Part shown: one piece after another, positions 15,125 through 26,134 of the stretch
Layout of the letters: each line of letters opens with the position of its first letter
Numbering within the stretch: the first letter of the stretch is position 1
Origin: Bacillus marinisedimentorum
Lineage (GTDB): Bacteria > Bacillota > Bacilli > Bacillales > Bacillaceae_O
DNA: 55,716 bases
Assembly (NCBI RefSeq): GCF_001644195.2
Contig: NZ_LWBL02000066.1
Span: 1 to 55,716 of the forward strand
Direction: 5' to 3'
The notes under the pieces: model-generated
Database searches by the model: none
The model's input: only the letters and a program-made list of their open reading frames with translations
Told to the model about the DNA's origin: nothing
Position numbers and translations under genes: made by a program

Positions 15125-16846
15125 TCAGGATTCTGGCTTTTTCAGCCGGTAGACAAGGTCTTCATCAGGAGTCACAAAAACCGTCTGCTGATTATCGTAA
15201 GTTACATAGCCGGGTTTGGCCCCGTGTGGTTTGCGAACATTTTTTATCAATGTATAGTCGACAGGCACAGAACTCGAAGAACGGGCTTTACTGAAATAGG
15301 CCGCTAGATTAGCTGCTTCTATGATTGTTTGCTCCGATGGATTTTTCGCTCTGATAACAACGTGAGAACCGGGGATATCCTTCGTATGGAACCACAGTTC
15401 ATCTTTACCGGCTAAACGGTTTGTCAAATATTCATTTTGTTTATTGTTTTTCCCCACGAACACTTCGTGTCCTTCTGAGCTGATATATCGCTCAAGGGAA
15501 GGTTTCGACGGCCTGGATTTGGTTTTGGAGCCGCTGCGGCTCCTTTTTTTCAGATACCCCTGGTCGGCCAGTTCTTCCCTGATTTCTTCAATATCTTTCG
15601 GTGCCGCTGTTTCCACCTGCTGAAGCAATGTTTCCAGGTACTTGATTTCTTCTTCCGTTTTATCCATCTGTCCTGTAATGACTGTAACGGAGTTTTTGGC
15701 CTTCTGGTATTTTTGAAAATAGGCCTGCGCGTTTTCTGACGGCGATTTTTGCGGGTCGAGCGGAATGTCGATTTGCCCGCCGTTTTCATCGTAATAGTTT
15801 GTCACTGTCACGCTCTTATCACCTCGGCTGACTGCATAGATGTGGGCGGTCAGCAGTTCGCCGTACAATTTCCATTTATCCGCATTTCGGCTGTCGGCAA
15901 GGGTTTTTTGCAGTTTTTTGATCTTCTTTTTGTATTTGTTTATTTCGTTTTTAAGAAGCCGCTCAAAATCGTTTCCCTGCTGTTTGACGCGGTCCCGCTC
16001 CGCTTTACCGTAATAAAATCGGTCGAGCATTTCACTTACAGAGCCATATGTGGTCCGGTCTCCATTCACGTGATCCAAGTCGGTAATGTAAAATACATCT
16101 TTGCCCCCATGCCTGATGATTTGCGGTGTATAATCATGCTGTTTCAGCCTGTCCATGAACCGAATGAAACTGGCAGGAAGAGTTTGCCTGTTAGGAAGTC
16201 CTGCACGATGGACGATTTCTTTTGCAGCAAGAGGAGACAGTCCGGCGAATTGCTGGACAAGCTGCATATGGAGCTTGCCGCTGTTGAAATCGATTTTCCG
16301 GACGATGTCTTCCTGTGACATATCGAACGGGTCGGCTTTATGCTGTTCAGGCGGTGCGATGTACTCCCTGCCCGGCATGACCGTCCGGTGCCGGTTGACA
16401 GCAGGGCTCAAATGCTTGATGCTGTCGAAGATGATTCCTTTTTCACTGTCCACCAGTATAATATTGCTGTGCCGGCCCATTATCTCAACGATGAGCTTTT
16501 TATATGAAAAGTCCCCGATTTCATTTTTTGACTTCATATGAAAGACAAGGATCCTGTCCATGTCCTGCTGTTCGATTTTTTCAATGATGCTGCCTTCCAG
16601 GTGTTTGCGCAGCAGCATGCAAAACATCGGCGGTTCCGCCGGGTTTTCGTATTGCTCTTTTGTCAGATGGACCCTTGCATAGCTTGGGTTGGCCGACAGC
16701 AGCAATTTATGTTTTCTTCCGGATGCCCGGATATGGAAAAGAAGATCGTATTTATACGGTTGATAAATTTTGGCTATCCGCCCGGTGCCGATTGCATTTT
16801 GCAACTCAAAAGCAGCAGCGCGCGTCAATAAACCATCATAAGACAT
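15125..16846 (-). CDS. rqcH: RqcH (YloA), ribosome quality-control Ala-tailing factor
   Basis: A NEMF/Rqc2-family protein that binds obstructed 50S subunits with RqcP and recruits tRNA-Ala to add C-terminal alanine tails. The 573-residue protein has an NFACT-N domain (with the conserved Asp97-Arg98 pair and EIMGRHSN at 121-128), a helix-hairpin-helix and coiled-coil middle, and an NFACT-R domain around 445-560 (HTKDIPGSHVVIR). I chose the ATG at 16846, with AGGTGA upstream on the minus strand; a GTG at 16855 would use up the ribosome site. It is divergent from yloC, with the palindromic repeats in between. Confidence 0.95.
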   Translation of the reverse strand: MSYDGLLTRAAAFELQNAIGTGRIAKIYQPYKYDLLFHIRASGRKHKLLLSANPSYARVHLTKEQYENPAEPPMFCMLLRKHLEGSIIEKIEQQDMDRILVFHMKSKNEIGDFSYKKLIVEIMGRHSNIILVDSEKGIIFDSIKHLSPAVNRHRTVMPGREYIAPPEQHKADPFDMSQEDIVRKIDFNSGKLHMQLVQQFAGLSPLAAKEIVHRAGLPNRQTLPASFIRFMDRLKQHDYTPQIIRHGGKDVFYITDLDHVNGDRTTYGSVSEMLDRFYYGKAERDRVKQQGNDFERLLKNEINKYKKKIKKLQKTLADSRNADKWKLYGELLTAHIYAVSRGDKSVTVTNYYDENGGQIDIPLDPQKSPSENAQAYFQKYQKAKNSVTVITGQMDKTEEEIKYLETLLQQVETAAPKDIEEIREELADQGYLKKRSRSGSKTKSRPSKPSLERYISSEGHEVFVGKNNKQNEYLTNRLAGKDELWFHTKDIPGSHVVIRAKNPSEQTIIEAANLAAYFSKARSSSSVPVDYTLIKNVRKPHGAKPGYVTYDNQQTVFVTPDEDLVYRLKKPES

Positions 16847-16928
16847 GTAAGTCACCTCATCATTTCTCGGTCTTCAAGCAGGTATAGGTATGAAAATTAC
16901 GGATGAGCCGATTCAGTTCGGCTGTTGA

Positions 16929-17344
16929 TTGTGTACGCCGCTAAACGGAGCTCTCCGCATTTCGTCGTGTCCAGCTGCGAGCACCAGCGGCTAGCGACAT
17001 AAGCAGTGGCCCCCTCCAGAAGGAAAGGGCGCCTTCCTGCGGGTACCCCTGCTTATGCGTACGCCGCTAAACGGTGCTCTCCGCATTTCGTCGTGTCCAG
17101 CTGCAGGCGCCAGCGGCTAGTGACATAAGCAGCCCATCCTCTGAAGGGAAAGAGCGCCCTTCCTGAGGACGTTCTGCTTATGCATACGCCGCTAACCAGG
17201 CGCCTTCCGCATTTCGCAGTGTCCAGCTGCGAGCACCAGCGGCTAGCGACATAAGCAGTGGCCCCCTCCGGAAGGAAAGGGCGCCTTCCTGCGGGAACCC
17301 CTGCTTATGCGTACGCCGCTAAACGGTGCTCTCCGCATTTCGTT
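16929..17344. repeat. Three tandem 126-bp palindromic repeats plus a partial unit
   Basis: Units start with GTGTCCAGCTGC at 16967, 17093 and 17219, an exact 126-bp period. A partial right half (16929-16966) precedes them. Each unit folds into one long imperfect hairpin: AGCACC pairs with GGTGCT, AGCGGC with GCCGCT, CATAAGCAG with CTGCTTATG, and GAAGG with CCTTC at the apex. Units 1 and 3 differ at only about three positions, while unit 2 is diverged but keeps the pairing. The block fills most of the 616-bp space between divergent rqcH and yloC. It resembles the REP-like families dispersed in Bacillaceae genomes (from memory, not checked). Confidence 0.92.
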
Positions 17345-17413
17345 TAATTATATCATTATTTCTTATTTTTCGAAGGTGTGAGGGTTTTGGGTGGGGGAAT
17401 TATCATACATTAC

Positions 17414-17442
17414 TTGTTGAAGATAGCAAAATTATATAAAAT
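17414..17442 (+). promoter_or_regulatory. Possible promoter of yloC
   Basis: TTGTTG (17414-17419), a 17-bp spacer and TAAAAT (17437-17442), about 20 bp before the yloC start and just after the palindromic repeats. Both boxes are weak matches. Confidence 0.3.
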
Positions 17443-17462
17443 AGTGAAGTGGATGTGATAAG

Positions 17463-18344
17463 ATGATAAAAAGTATGACTGGATACGGCAGAACAAAAAA
17501 AGAATCTGATCAGTTCGCTGTGACGGCCGAAATCAAATCGGTCAATCATCGGTTCAATGAAATTTCAGTGCGCATGCCGAGGCAAATGATGATGTTTGAA
17601 GATAAAATCAAACGGGTCATCGGCCGCGTGACGGCACGCGGTAAAATCGATGTCTTCATTTCTCTGGAAGGGGAAGGGGCTGTCAGCAGGGACCTTGAAG
17701 TGGATTGGACGCTGCTGGATGCCTACTATGAACAAATCAAATCCATAGCCGGCCGCTATCAGTTAAATGAAGAGATTCGCCTGTCGCATCTCATGAACTT
17801 GAAAGATGCATTCCAGGTAGTGGAACGGGAGGGCAATTCGGCAGAACTGGAGGGCGTCCTGCTCCAGGCTGTTGAGGAAGCGGCTTTGAAACTTGTAGAC
17901 ATGCGGTTAGAAGAGGGCCGTCAGCTTTATAAGGACATCTCTGCTCTTTTGGAGAAAATCAGCACGATCGTACAGGATCTGTCGGACTATAAGGATACTG
18001 TCGCGGATAAATATCGGACCCGCCTCATCGGGAAAATCGAGGATTTTTTGAATGGGACGGGGGAAATCGATGAAACAAGAGTTATTCAGGAAGTTGCGAT
18101 CTTTGCGGAAAAGGCGGATATTAATGAAGAGCTTACAAGGCTCTGCAGCCACATCGAACAATTCAGTACGGCATTACATAGTGATGACTCCGTTGGGCGG
18201 AAGCTTGATTTTCTTGTGCAGGAAATGAATCGGGAAATGAACACGATCGGTTCAAAAGCGAATGATGCCGGAATCAGCCGCCAGGTTGTGGAAATGAAAA
18301 GCGCGCTTGAAAAAATCAAGGAGCAGGTGCAAAATATTGAATGA
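17463..18344 (+). CDS. yloC: YloC, YicC-family endoribonuclease-like protein
   Basis: The 293-residue protein begins with the YicC-family signature MIKSMTGYGR and ends with the conserved helical C-terminal domain (GRKLDFLVQEMNREMNTIGSK). E. coli YicC is reported to be an RNase that acts on a small RNA; the Bacillus role is not settled. The ribosome site is weak (GGATGTGAT). The gene order yloC-remA-gmk-rpoZ-coaBC-priA is as in B. subtilis. Confidence 0.92.
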   Translation: MIKSMTGYGRTKKESDQFAVTAEIKSVNHRFNEISVRMPRQMMMFEDKIKRVIGRVTARGKIDVFISLEGEGAVSRDLEVDWTLLDAYYEQIKSIAGRYQLNEEIRLSHLMNLKDAFQVVEREGNSAELEGVLLQAVEEAALKLVDMRLEEGRQLYKDISALLEKISTIVQDLSDYKDTVADKYRTRLIGKIEDFLNGTGEIDETRVIQEVAIFAEKADINEELTRLCSHIEQFSTALHSDDSVGRKLDFLVQEMNREMNTIGSKANDAGISRQVVEMKSALEKIKEQVQNIE

Positions 18345-18412
18345 CCATGAAGACGGTTAGCCGCTTTCATGTCGGGGAATAATAGACAATTGACCAGTAG
18401 GAGGACAACCGG

Positions 18413-19305
<893 letters not shown>

Positions 19306-19308
19306 ATT

Positions 19309-19509
19309 ATGATGCTTTATCCTTCAATTGACACATTAATGGAGAAAATCGATTCTAAATATACACTCGTTACACTGGCAGCCAAAAGAGCGAGACAAAT
19401 CCAGGAGGACCGGAGAACGCTCATAGACAGTCCTTCGTCAAACAAGTACGTCGGGATGGCGCTCGAAGAAATACAGGATGGTAAATTGAAAGTTGATGTT
19501 CCTGAATAA
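19309..19509 (+). CDS. rpoZ: RNA polymerase omega subunit
   Basis: A 66-residue RNA polymerase assembly subunit with the conserved core [17 protein letters not shown] and [10 protein letters not shown]. Two ATGs are adjacent (19309 and 19312). I chose the first because GGGAG at 19293-19297 is better spaced; the second lines up exactly with B. subtilis RpoZ. It is followed by a terminator. Confidence 0.95.
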   Translation: MMLYPSIDTLMEKIDSKYTLVTLAAKRARQIQEDRRTLIDSPSSNKYVGMALEEIQDGKLKVDVPE

Positions 19510-19522
19510 TTATCGTCAGTCT

Positions 19523-19560
19523 AACAACCTGTGTTTTTGCACATAGGTTGTTATTTTTTT
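19523..19560 (+). terminator. Terminator after rpoZ
   Basis: AACAACCTGTG (19523-19533) pairs with CACATAGGTTGTT (19540-19552) with one bulge, and a T run follows to 19560. 19561-19673 before coaBC shows no clear element beyond the coaBC ribosome site. Confidence 0.85.
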
Positions 19561-19673
19561 CGTTTCCCTGTGAAGGTCCGAAATAGATGAAAGAGCAGAG
19601 AAAAATATTCCCATAACTTCCGGTTATGCCATCTTTGCTAAATATGGGATGTTAAAAAGAGAGGGGCATTGTT

Positions 19674-20879
19674 ATGATGGAAGGCAAAAATATTTTGTTA
19701 TGTGTAAGCGGCGGCATCGCCGTTTATAAGGCTGCGGCTTTGGCCAGCAAGCTTTCCCAGACTGGTGCGAATGTAAAGGTGATTATGACGGATTCAGCCC
19801 GGCAATTCGTATCTCCGCTCACGTTTCAATCGCTTTCCCGCAATCCGGTCTACACGGATACATTTGATGAAAAAGATGCAGCGGTCATCGCCCATATTGA
19901 TCTCGCCGACTGGGCTGACCTCGTGATTGTCGCGCCTGCAACAGCGAATGTCATTGGGAAACTGGCCAACGGGATTGCCGATGACATGTTATCGACCACC
20001 CTGCTGGCTGTCCGCGCCCCGGTCTGGCTTGCCCCGGCAATGAATGTCCATATGTACGCCCACCCGGCAGTCCGGGAAAACATGGATAAGCTGGCCGAAA
20101 GAGGACACCAGTTCATTGAACCGGGTGAAGGATATCTCGCATGCGGTTATACTGGCAAGGGCCGCCTGGAAGAGCCTGAGACCATCGCCGGACACGCGGC
20201 CGAATATTTCCGTAAATCAGGTTCGCTCAAAGGGAAAAAGCTGATTGTGACGGCCGGCCCTACTGTTGAAAGGGTTGATCCTGTCAGGTTTTTCACAAAC
20301 AGGTCAACAGGAAAGATGGGTTTCGCCATCGCTGAAGAGGCGGCTGAGCAAGGGGCCGAAGTCGTTCTCGTTTCAGGTCCTGTTTCGCTGGCTGATCCGC
20401 CGGGTGTCCATGTCGTAAGGGTGGAAACGGCCGAAGAAATGTTCAATGCGGTAATGGATCATTACGAACGGGCTGACATTGTCGTAAAAGCTGCCGCTGT
20501 TGCCGATTATCGTCCTGTTGAGATTCATGGGCAGAAAATGAAGAAGAGCGAAGGGTCTCTCATGCTCGAAATGGAACGGACAAAGGACATCCTGAAGACG
20601 CTTGGCAGCCAAAAAAGCGGGCAGGTGCTTGTCGGTTTTGCTGCCGAGAGTGAACGGGTCGAAGAATATGCCCGCAAGAAACTTGAAAGCAAAAACCTTG
20701 ATATCATTGTCGCAAACAACATCAATGAAGCGGGGTCGGGCTTCGGTTCAGACACGAATTCGGTTCAAATTTATAAAAGGGACGGCTCTTCAAGGGAACT
20801 GCCGCTATTGGCAAAAAGGGAAGTCGCAAAGGTTATTCTTGCAGAAGCAGTCGAATTAATAAAGGGGAAACATGAATGA
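19674..20879 (+). CDS. coaBC: CoaBC, phosphopantothenoylcysteine synthetase/decarboxylase
   Basis: A bifunctional coenzyme A enzyme that couples 4'-phosphopantothenate to cysteine and decarboxylates the product. Of 401 residues, the N-terminal flavoprotein decarboxylase (about 1-180) has His74, the PAMN motif at 121-124 and the catalytic cysteine Cys157 in YLACGYTGKGRL. The C-terminal CTP-dependent ligase domain begins near residue 187 (LIVTAGPTVERVDPVRF). GAGAGGGGC precedes the start; an ATG three bases on is equally possible. The stop overlaps priA by ATGA. Confidence 0.96.
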   Translation: MMEGKNILLCVSGGIAVYKAAALASKLSQTGANVKVIMTDSARQFVSPLTFQSLSRNPVYTDTFDEKDAAVIAHIDLADWADLVIVAPATANVIGKLANGIADDMLSTTLLAVRAPVWLAPAMNVHMYAHPAVRENMDKLAERGHQFIEPGEGYLACGYTGKGRLEEPETIAGHAAEYFRKSGSLKGKKLIVTAGPTVERVDPVRFFTNRSTGKMGFAIAEEAAEQGAEVVLVSGPVSLADPPGVHVVRVETAEEMFNAVMDHYERADIVVKAAAVADYRPVEIHGQKMKKSEGSLMLEMERTKDILKTLGSQKSGQVLVGFAAESERVEEYARKKLESKNLDIIVANNINEAGSGFGSDTNSVQIYKRDGSSRELPLLAKREVAKVILAEAVELIKGKHE

Positions 20880-23287
20880 TAGTAGCAAAAATAATAGTGG
20901 ATGTGCCGGCCAACCAGACGGACAGGCCGTTTGATTATCTGGTTCCGGAACAATGGCAGCAGGTCATCAGGCCGGGCATGCGGGTAGCTGTCCCGTTCGG
21001 CCCCCGGAAACTGCAAGGTTTTGTCGTCGGGTTACAGGAAGGAAGCACTGTGAAACGGCTGAAGGAGATTGAAGAGATTCTTGATCCTGAGCCCGTATTA
21101 ACCGGCGAACTGCTTGATCTCGGGTTCTGGCTGAGTGAAAACACCCTTTCTTTTGCCATCACTGCCTTTCAGGTTATGCTGCCGGCGGCGATGAAAGCAA
21201 AATACGAGAAAGAAGTGGCGTTGAGCGATGGGGTCGGCCAGGAGGATTTACACCCATCTGTGAGACCGCTATTCGAAGGGAAACAATCGATCCGCTGGAA
21301 GGATGCCGATCCACAACTATATGTTGAGCTTCAAAAAGAAATTACCGCAAAACATCTCGATGTCGTTTATCATGTAAAGGATCGGGCCGGGAAAAAAACG
21401 GACAGATACATCAAGCCTGCCTTTACCGGGGCAGCACTCGACCAATTGATGAAGGCTTTGAACAAGCAGGCGGTGAAACAGAAAAAGGTCCTTGCTTATT
21501 TCTCAGAATCGGAAAAACCGGTATTGCTGAAGGAATTGCTCGATGCCGCTGGAACTACGGAAGCACCTGTCAAAGCCCTTATCGAAAAAGGCATACTGAT
21601 TGAAGAAGAAGTAGAAGCATTCAGAGATCCTTATGGAGAACAGGAATTCACCAGGACAGAAGCCTTACAGCTTTCAGACGAACAGCAGCGTGCATTTCGT
21701 TCCATATCCAGAGAAATTGAACGGGAGAACCATAAAGTATTTCTGTTGCATGGAATTACAGGAAGCGGTAAGACTGAAGTGTATCTGCAGGCAATCGATG
21801 AAGTTCTTAAGCAGGGAAAAGAAGCCATTGTCCTTGTTCCGGAAATTTCGCTTACTCCCCAGATGGTTGAGCGTTTCAAAGGAAGGTTCGGATCGCTTGT
21901 AGCCGTGCTGCACAGCGGACTTTCCATCGGAGAGAAATATGACGAATGGCGAAAAATTCAGCAAGGACGGGTAAAGGTTGCAGTCGGTGCCCGCTCGGCT
22001 GTTTTTGCGCCGTTTGAAAACCTCGGCATGATTATCATAGATGAAGAACATGAAACGAGCTATAAACAGGAAGAAAACCCGCGCTACCATGCGCGCAATG
22101 TTGCAATACAGCGGGGGATGCATCATCATTGCCCGGTCGTGCTCGGGAGCGCGACACCTTCTCTCGAATCGTATGCCAGAGCATCCAAAGGGGTTTACGA
22201 ACTGCTTGAACTGGAAAACCGGCACAACGATCAAATGCTGCCTGAAGTGAAAATTGTGGACATGAGGGAGGAGCTGCGCGGCGGAAATCGGTCGATGTTT
22301 TCACGCGAACTTTTCGGAAAGCTTCAGGACCGGATTGAAAAAGGGGAGCAAAGTGTCCTGTTCCTGAACCGGCGCGGTTTTTCCACATTTGTCATGTGCA
22401 GGGACTGCGGATATGTGATAGAGTGTCCACATTGTGATATATCCCTCACATACCATAAACGCCATGGCAGCATGAAATGCCATTATTGCGGTTATGAAAC
22501 GCGGCTGCCCCGTCAGTGCCCGGAGTGTGAAAGCGAGCATATACGCTTTTTCGGAACTGGAACGCAAAAAGTGGAAGAAGAGCTGAATAAGGTGCTGCCT
22601 GAAGCGAGGGTGCTGCGCATGGATGTCGATACGACCCGGCGCAAAGGAGCGCATGAAAAACTGCTCGGCACTTTTGGCAGCGGGAAAGCCGATATTCTTC
22701 TCGGAACCCAGATGATCGCAAAGGGGCTCGATTTTCCGAATGTGACGCTAGTAGGTGTCCTTGCCGCTGACACGATGCTGCACTTGCCTGATTTCCGGGC
22801 AGCGGAAAAAACGTTCCAGCTTCTGACTCAGGTGAGCGGGCGTGCAGGGCGTCATAAGCTTCCGGGTGAAGTGGTTGTACAGACATATACGCCTGAGCAT
22901 TACAGCGTAGACCTCGCATCCCGTCATGATTATGGATCGTTTTATAACAGGGAAATGCTTATGCGGAAGCAGCACGAGTATCCGCCGTTTTACTTCCTGG
23001 CACTTATCAGCGTATCCCATCCGGAATTGGTGCAGGCAGCGGATACGACCGATAAGATCACAGCTTACCTGAAATCCCGGCTCTCCCCAAAGGCTGTCGT
23101 TTTGGGGCCTGTGGCTTCAGCTGTACCAAGGATTAAGGATAGATATCGCTATCAATGCATGATAAAATACAAGAATGAACCAAATCTGGCTTCCGTTTTG
23201 AGGGAGCTCAATAAACAGTATGCAAAACAGATGCAAAACGGAAATTTGCAAATTTCCATTGACATGAATCCGTATATGCTGATGTAA
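20876..23287 (+). CDS. priA: PriA, primosomal helicase
   Basis: A 3'-to-5' helicase that reloads the replisome at collapsed forks. The 803-residue protein has an N-terminal 3'-DNA-binding domain (about 1-105), a winged-helix region, helicase lobe 1 with Walker A GITGSGKTE (293-301) and DEEH (389-392), and an intact zinc region with Cys508, 511, 517, 520, 535, 538, 548 and 551. Lobe 2 has the VSGRAGR motif. The start overlaps the coaBC stop by ATGA. Confidence 0.97.
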   Translation: MIVAKIIVDVPANQTDRPFDYLVPEQWQQVIRPGMRVAVPFGPRKLQGFVVGLQEGSTVKRLKEIEEILDPEPVLTGELLDLGFWLSENTLSFAITAFQVMLPAAMKAKYEKEVALSDGVGQEDLHPSVRPLFEGKQSIRWKDADPQLYVELQKEITAKHLDVVYHVKDRAGKKTDRYIKPAFTGAALDQLMKALNKQAVKQKKVLAYFSESEKPVLLKELLDAAGTTEAPVKALIEKGILIEEEVEAFRDPYGEQEFTRTEALQLSDEQQRAFRSISREIERENHKVFLLHGITGSGKTEVYLQAIDEVLKQGKEAIVLVPEISLTPQMVERFKGRFGSLVAVLHSGLSIGEKYDEWRKIQQGRVKVAVGARSAVFAPFENLGMIIIDEEHETSYKQEENPRYHARNVAIQRGMHHHCPVVLGSATPSLESYARASKGVYELLELENRHNDQMLPEVKIVDMREELRGGNRSMFSRELFGKLQDRIEKGEQSVLFLNRRGFSTFVMCRDCGYVIECPHCDISLTYHKRHGSMKCHYCGYETRLPRQCPECESEHIRFFGTGTQKVEEELNKVLPEARVLRMDVDTTRRKGAHEKLLGTFGSGKADILLGTQMIAKGLDFPNVTLVGVLAADTMLHLPDFRAAEKTFQLLTQVSGRAGRHKLPGEVVVQTYTPEHYSVDLASRHDYGSFYNREMLMRKQHEYPPFYFLALISVSHPELVQAADTTDKITAYLKSRLSPKAVVLGPVASAVPRIKDRYRYQCMIKYKNEPNLASVLRELNKQYAKQMQNGNLQISIDMNPYMLM

Positions 23288-23328
23288 ACGGAAAAAGAAA
23301 TTGCAATTGAAAGGAACAAGCAGCCAAT

Positions 23329-23808
23329 ATGAGTATTTTAAAAATCGTCGAGTATCCGGCAGACATCCTGACCAGAAAATGTGAGCAAGTGGAGCAGTTT
23401 GACAGGGAGCTGTCGGTTTTTATTGATAATATGTTTGAAACGATGGATGCTGCGGACGGCGTCGGCCTTGCCGCCCCGCAAGTCGATGTTGCAAAACGCA
23501 TAGCAGTCGTTGATGTCGGTGATGAAAACGGCAGAATCGAATTGGTCAACCCGGTCATTTTAAAAACAGCCGGAATGCAGACAGGACCTGAAGGCTGTCT
23601 GAGCTTCCCCGGCTTGTATGGTGAAGTGAAGCGGCCGGATTATGTGAAGCTGAAGGCGCGTGACCGGCACGGCAAAACATACATGCTTGAAGCGGATGGG
23701 TTTCTTGCCAGGGCGTTATTGCACGAAATCGACCATCTTGACGGAATCCTGTTTACGGAGAAAGTGACTCGCTATTTTGAACCGGAAGAGCTGGATGTTC
23801 AAGAGTAA
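23329..23808 (+). CDS. def: Peptide deformylase
   Basis: A metalloenzyme that removes the N-formyl group from nascent proteins. The 159-residue product has the three family motifs: GVGLAAPQ (44-51), EGCLS (88-92, metal ligand Cys90) and HEIDH (132-136, ligands His132 and His136, catalytic Glu133). It is paired with fmt, which adds the formyl group. GAAAGGAAC lies upstream. Confidence 0.97.
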   Translation: MSILKIVEYPADILTRKCEQVEQFDRELSVFIDNMFETMDAADGVGLAAPQVDVAKRIAVVDVGDENGRIELVNPVILKTAGMQTGPEGCLSFPGLYGEVKRPDYVKLKARDRHGKTYMLEADGFLARALLHEIDHLDGILFTEKVTRYFEPEELDVQE

Positions 23809-23832
23809 ACCTTGCTGAAAAGGATGAGACAG

Positions 23833-24783
23833 ATGACGAGAATTATTTTTATGGGGACGCCTGACTTTGCGGTGCCTGTCCTCCGTCAGATAATCGAAGA
23901 CGGATATGAAGTGGCGGCAGTCGTCACGCAGCCGGACAGGCCGGTCGGCCGTAAACGGGTCATCACCCCGCCGCCTGTGAAAGTGGAGGCAGAAAAGCAC
24001 GGAATTCCGGTATTCCAGCCGGAAAAAATCAAGAATGAAAAAGAATATAAGCCTATCCTTGCTCTTAATCCGGATCTGATCGTCACAGCAGCTTTTGGGC
24101 AAATACTTCCAAAAGCGATTCTTGAAGCCCCTCCGTACGGATGCATAAATGTGCATGCATCCCTCTTGCCGGAGCTGAGGGGCGGAGCACCGATTCATTA
24201 TGCCATACTTGAAGGAAAAGAAAAAACGGGAATCACAATTATGTATATGGCAGAAAAACTGGATGCTGGCGATATCCTCACCCAGGTCGAAGTGCCGATT
24301 GACGAAAATGACAGCACGGGGTCCCTGCATAATAAGCTTAGTGCCGCAGGAGCCAGGCTGCTTTCTGAAACAGTTCCGGAGCTGTTGGACGGCAACTTGA
24401 AGCCTGTCATCCAGGATGAAGAAAAAGCGACATTCGCCCCTACTATCAAGCGCGATATGGAGCGGATTAATTGGACAAAGACCGGTGAAGAGATTTATAA
24501 CAAAATCCGCGCGCTTCATCCATGGCCAGTGGCATTCACCACTTATAATGGAAAGCCTTTGAAAATCTGGTGGGCTGAAAAAGTGCCCGGGACCTCAGGC
24601 GATCCCGGTTCGGTGCTTGCGGTGGAAACGGACGGATTCGTTGTGGCGGCGGGCAATGATACGGCAATAAAAGTGACTGACCTTCAACCGTCAGGAAAAA
24701 AAAGGATGACCGGAGAGCAGTTTTTGCGGGGTGCCGGCTCCTCTTTAGAATCCGGTGTAAAACTCGGTGATGCAAATGGCTGA
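23833..24783 (+). CDS. fmt: Methionyl-tRNA formyltransferase
   Basis: Formylates initiator Met-tRNA with 10-formyl-tetrahydrofolate. The 316-residue protein has the formyl-transferase domain with SLLP at 110-113 and the catalytic Asn106/His108 (INVHAS), and a C-terminal OB-like domain from about 207. I chose the ATG at 23833, about 8 bases after AAAAGGATGA, because it matches the family N-terminus [12 protein letters not shown]; a TTG at 23812 and an ATG at 23824 lie in frame upstream. It overlaps rsmB by 8 bp. Confidence 0.96.
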   Translation: MTRIIFMGTPDFAVPVLRQIIEDGYEVAAVVTQPDRPVGRKRVITPPPVKVEAEKHGIPVFQPEKIKNEKEYKPILALNPDLIVTAAFGQILPKAILEAPPYGCINVHASLLPELRGGAPIHYAILEGKEKTGITIMYMAEKLDAGDILTQVEVPIDENDSTGSLHNKLSAAGARLLSETVPELLDGNLKPVIQDEEKATFAPTIKRDMERINWTKTGEEIYNKIRALHPWPVAFTTYNGKPLKIWWAEKVPGTSGDPGSVLAVETDGFVVAAGNDTAIKVTDLQPSGKKRMTGEQFLRGAGSSLESGVKLGDANG

Positions 24784-26134
24784 TAAAAATGTGCGGGAGG
24801 CGGCCCTCGATATCCTTCTGAAAATCGAAGAGCAGCAATCCTACAGCAATCTGCTTTTAAACCGAAAACTCAATGAATACAAACTGGATGCCAGGGATGC
24901 CGGCCTGCTTACCGAAATCGTCTACGGCACAATCCAGCGGAAGTACACACTGGATTACTATCTTGGCCCGTTTCTGAAAAACCCCCGCAAATTAGATAAA
25001 TGGGTTCTCATTTTATTGAGGCTTTCCCTTTATCAGATGCAGTACCTCGATCGTGTGCCGGAGCGGGCTGTCATTCACCAGGCGGTTGAAATCGCAAAGA
25101 AGCGGGGCCACCGCGGAATCTCAGGCATGGTCAATGGCGTTTTAAGGAATATCCAGAGAAAAGGAGTTCCCGCCCTCGAGGAGATTTCCGGTCCTGTCAA
25201 ACGGCTGGCAACGGCTACAAGCCATCCCGAATGGCTCGTAAGTCGATGGGTGGAACGATACGGTTTTGAAACGACAGAACAAATGTGCCAAACGAATCTG
25301 GAAGCACCGCCTGTAACTGCAAGGGTGAACGTGGACAGAGCCACCCGTGACGAGGTGATTGCGATCATGAAAGAGGAAGGCATTGAAGCAGAGGCCGGTG
25401 AGCTTTCCGATGATGCGATCAGAATTTTGAAAGGAAATGCCGCTGCCACATCAGCATTTAAAAACGGGCTCATAAGCATCCAGGATGAAAGCTCGATGCT
25501 GGTTGCCCGCGCGCTTGATCCGCGTCCTGATGAAGCGGTTCTTGACAGCTGTGCAGCCCCTGGCGGAAAATCGACGCATATTGCTGAGCGCATGCACAAC
25601 ACTGGAAAAGTGGTATCGCTCGACCTTCATGAACATAAAGTGAAGCTCATCCAGGATCAGAGTGAGCGACTTGGACTTTCGAATATAGAAGCAAAAGCGC
25701 TTGACAGCCGGAAAGCAGGAGAGGCATTCCACAAGGAAAGTTTTGACAGGGTTCTCGTTGATGCCCCGTGTTCAGGTCTAGGGGTTGTTAGACGGAAACC
25801 GGATATAAAATACAGCAAACAGGAAAAGGATATAAAGAGGCTGGCTGATATCCAGCTGGATATTTTGGAAGCGGCTGCTCCGCTTGTCAAGCAGGGCGGC
25901 ACCATCATATACAGCACCTGTACAGTTGATGAGGAAGAAAACGGGGAACTGGTGAGGACGTTCCTCGGCAGGAATGAACAATTTGAATTTGATGAGTCCC
26001 TGATTGACAGGATGCCGGAAAAGGTGAAAGAACGTTTTCCGGATGCCAGAGGTGAAATCCAACTGATGCCCCAGCATTTCGGCAGTGACGGATTTTACAT
26101 CGCAGCATTAAGGAAGAAGGTGTTACCAACATGA
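24776..26134 (+). CDS. rsmB: 16S rRNA m5C967 methyltransferase RsmB
   Basis: The 452-residue protein (also called Sun) has an N-terminal NusB-like RNA-binding domain (about 5-135) and a Rossmann methyltransferase domain with the SAM motif [10 protein letters not shown]. Both cysteine motifs of the m5C family are present: [15 protein letters not shown] and the catalytic YSTCT. I chose the ATG at 24776 (MADKNVRE); earlier in-frame GTG 24767 and ATG 24770 would add two or three residues. The stop overlaps rlmN by ATGA. Confidence 0.95.
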   Translation: MADKNVREAALDILLKIEEQQSYSNLLLNRKLNEYKLDARDAGLLTEIVYGTIQRKYTLDYYLGPFLKNPRKLDKWVLILLRLSLYQMQYLDRVPERAVIHQAVEIAKKRGHRGISGMVNGVLRNIQRKGVPALEEISGPVKRLATATSHPEWLVSRWVERYGFETTEQMCQTNLEAPPVTARVNVDRATRDEVIAIMKEEGIEAEAGELSDDAIRILKGNAAATSAFKNGLISIQDESSMLVARALDPRPDEAVLDSCAAPGGKSTHIAERMHNTGKVVSLDLHEHKVKLIQDQSERLGLSNIEAKALDSRKAGEAFHKESFDRVLVDAPCSGLGVVRRKPDIKYSKQEKDIKRLADIQLDILEAAAPLVKQGGTIIYSTCTVDEEENGELVRTFLGRNEQFEFDESLIDRMPEKVKERFPDARGEIQLMPQHFGSDGFYIAALRKKVLPT

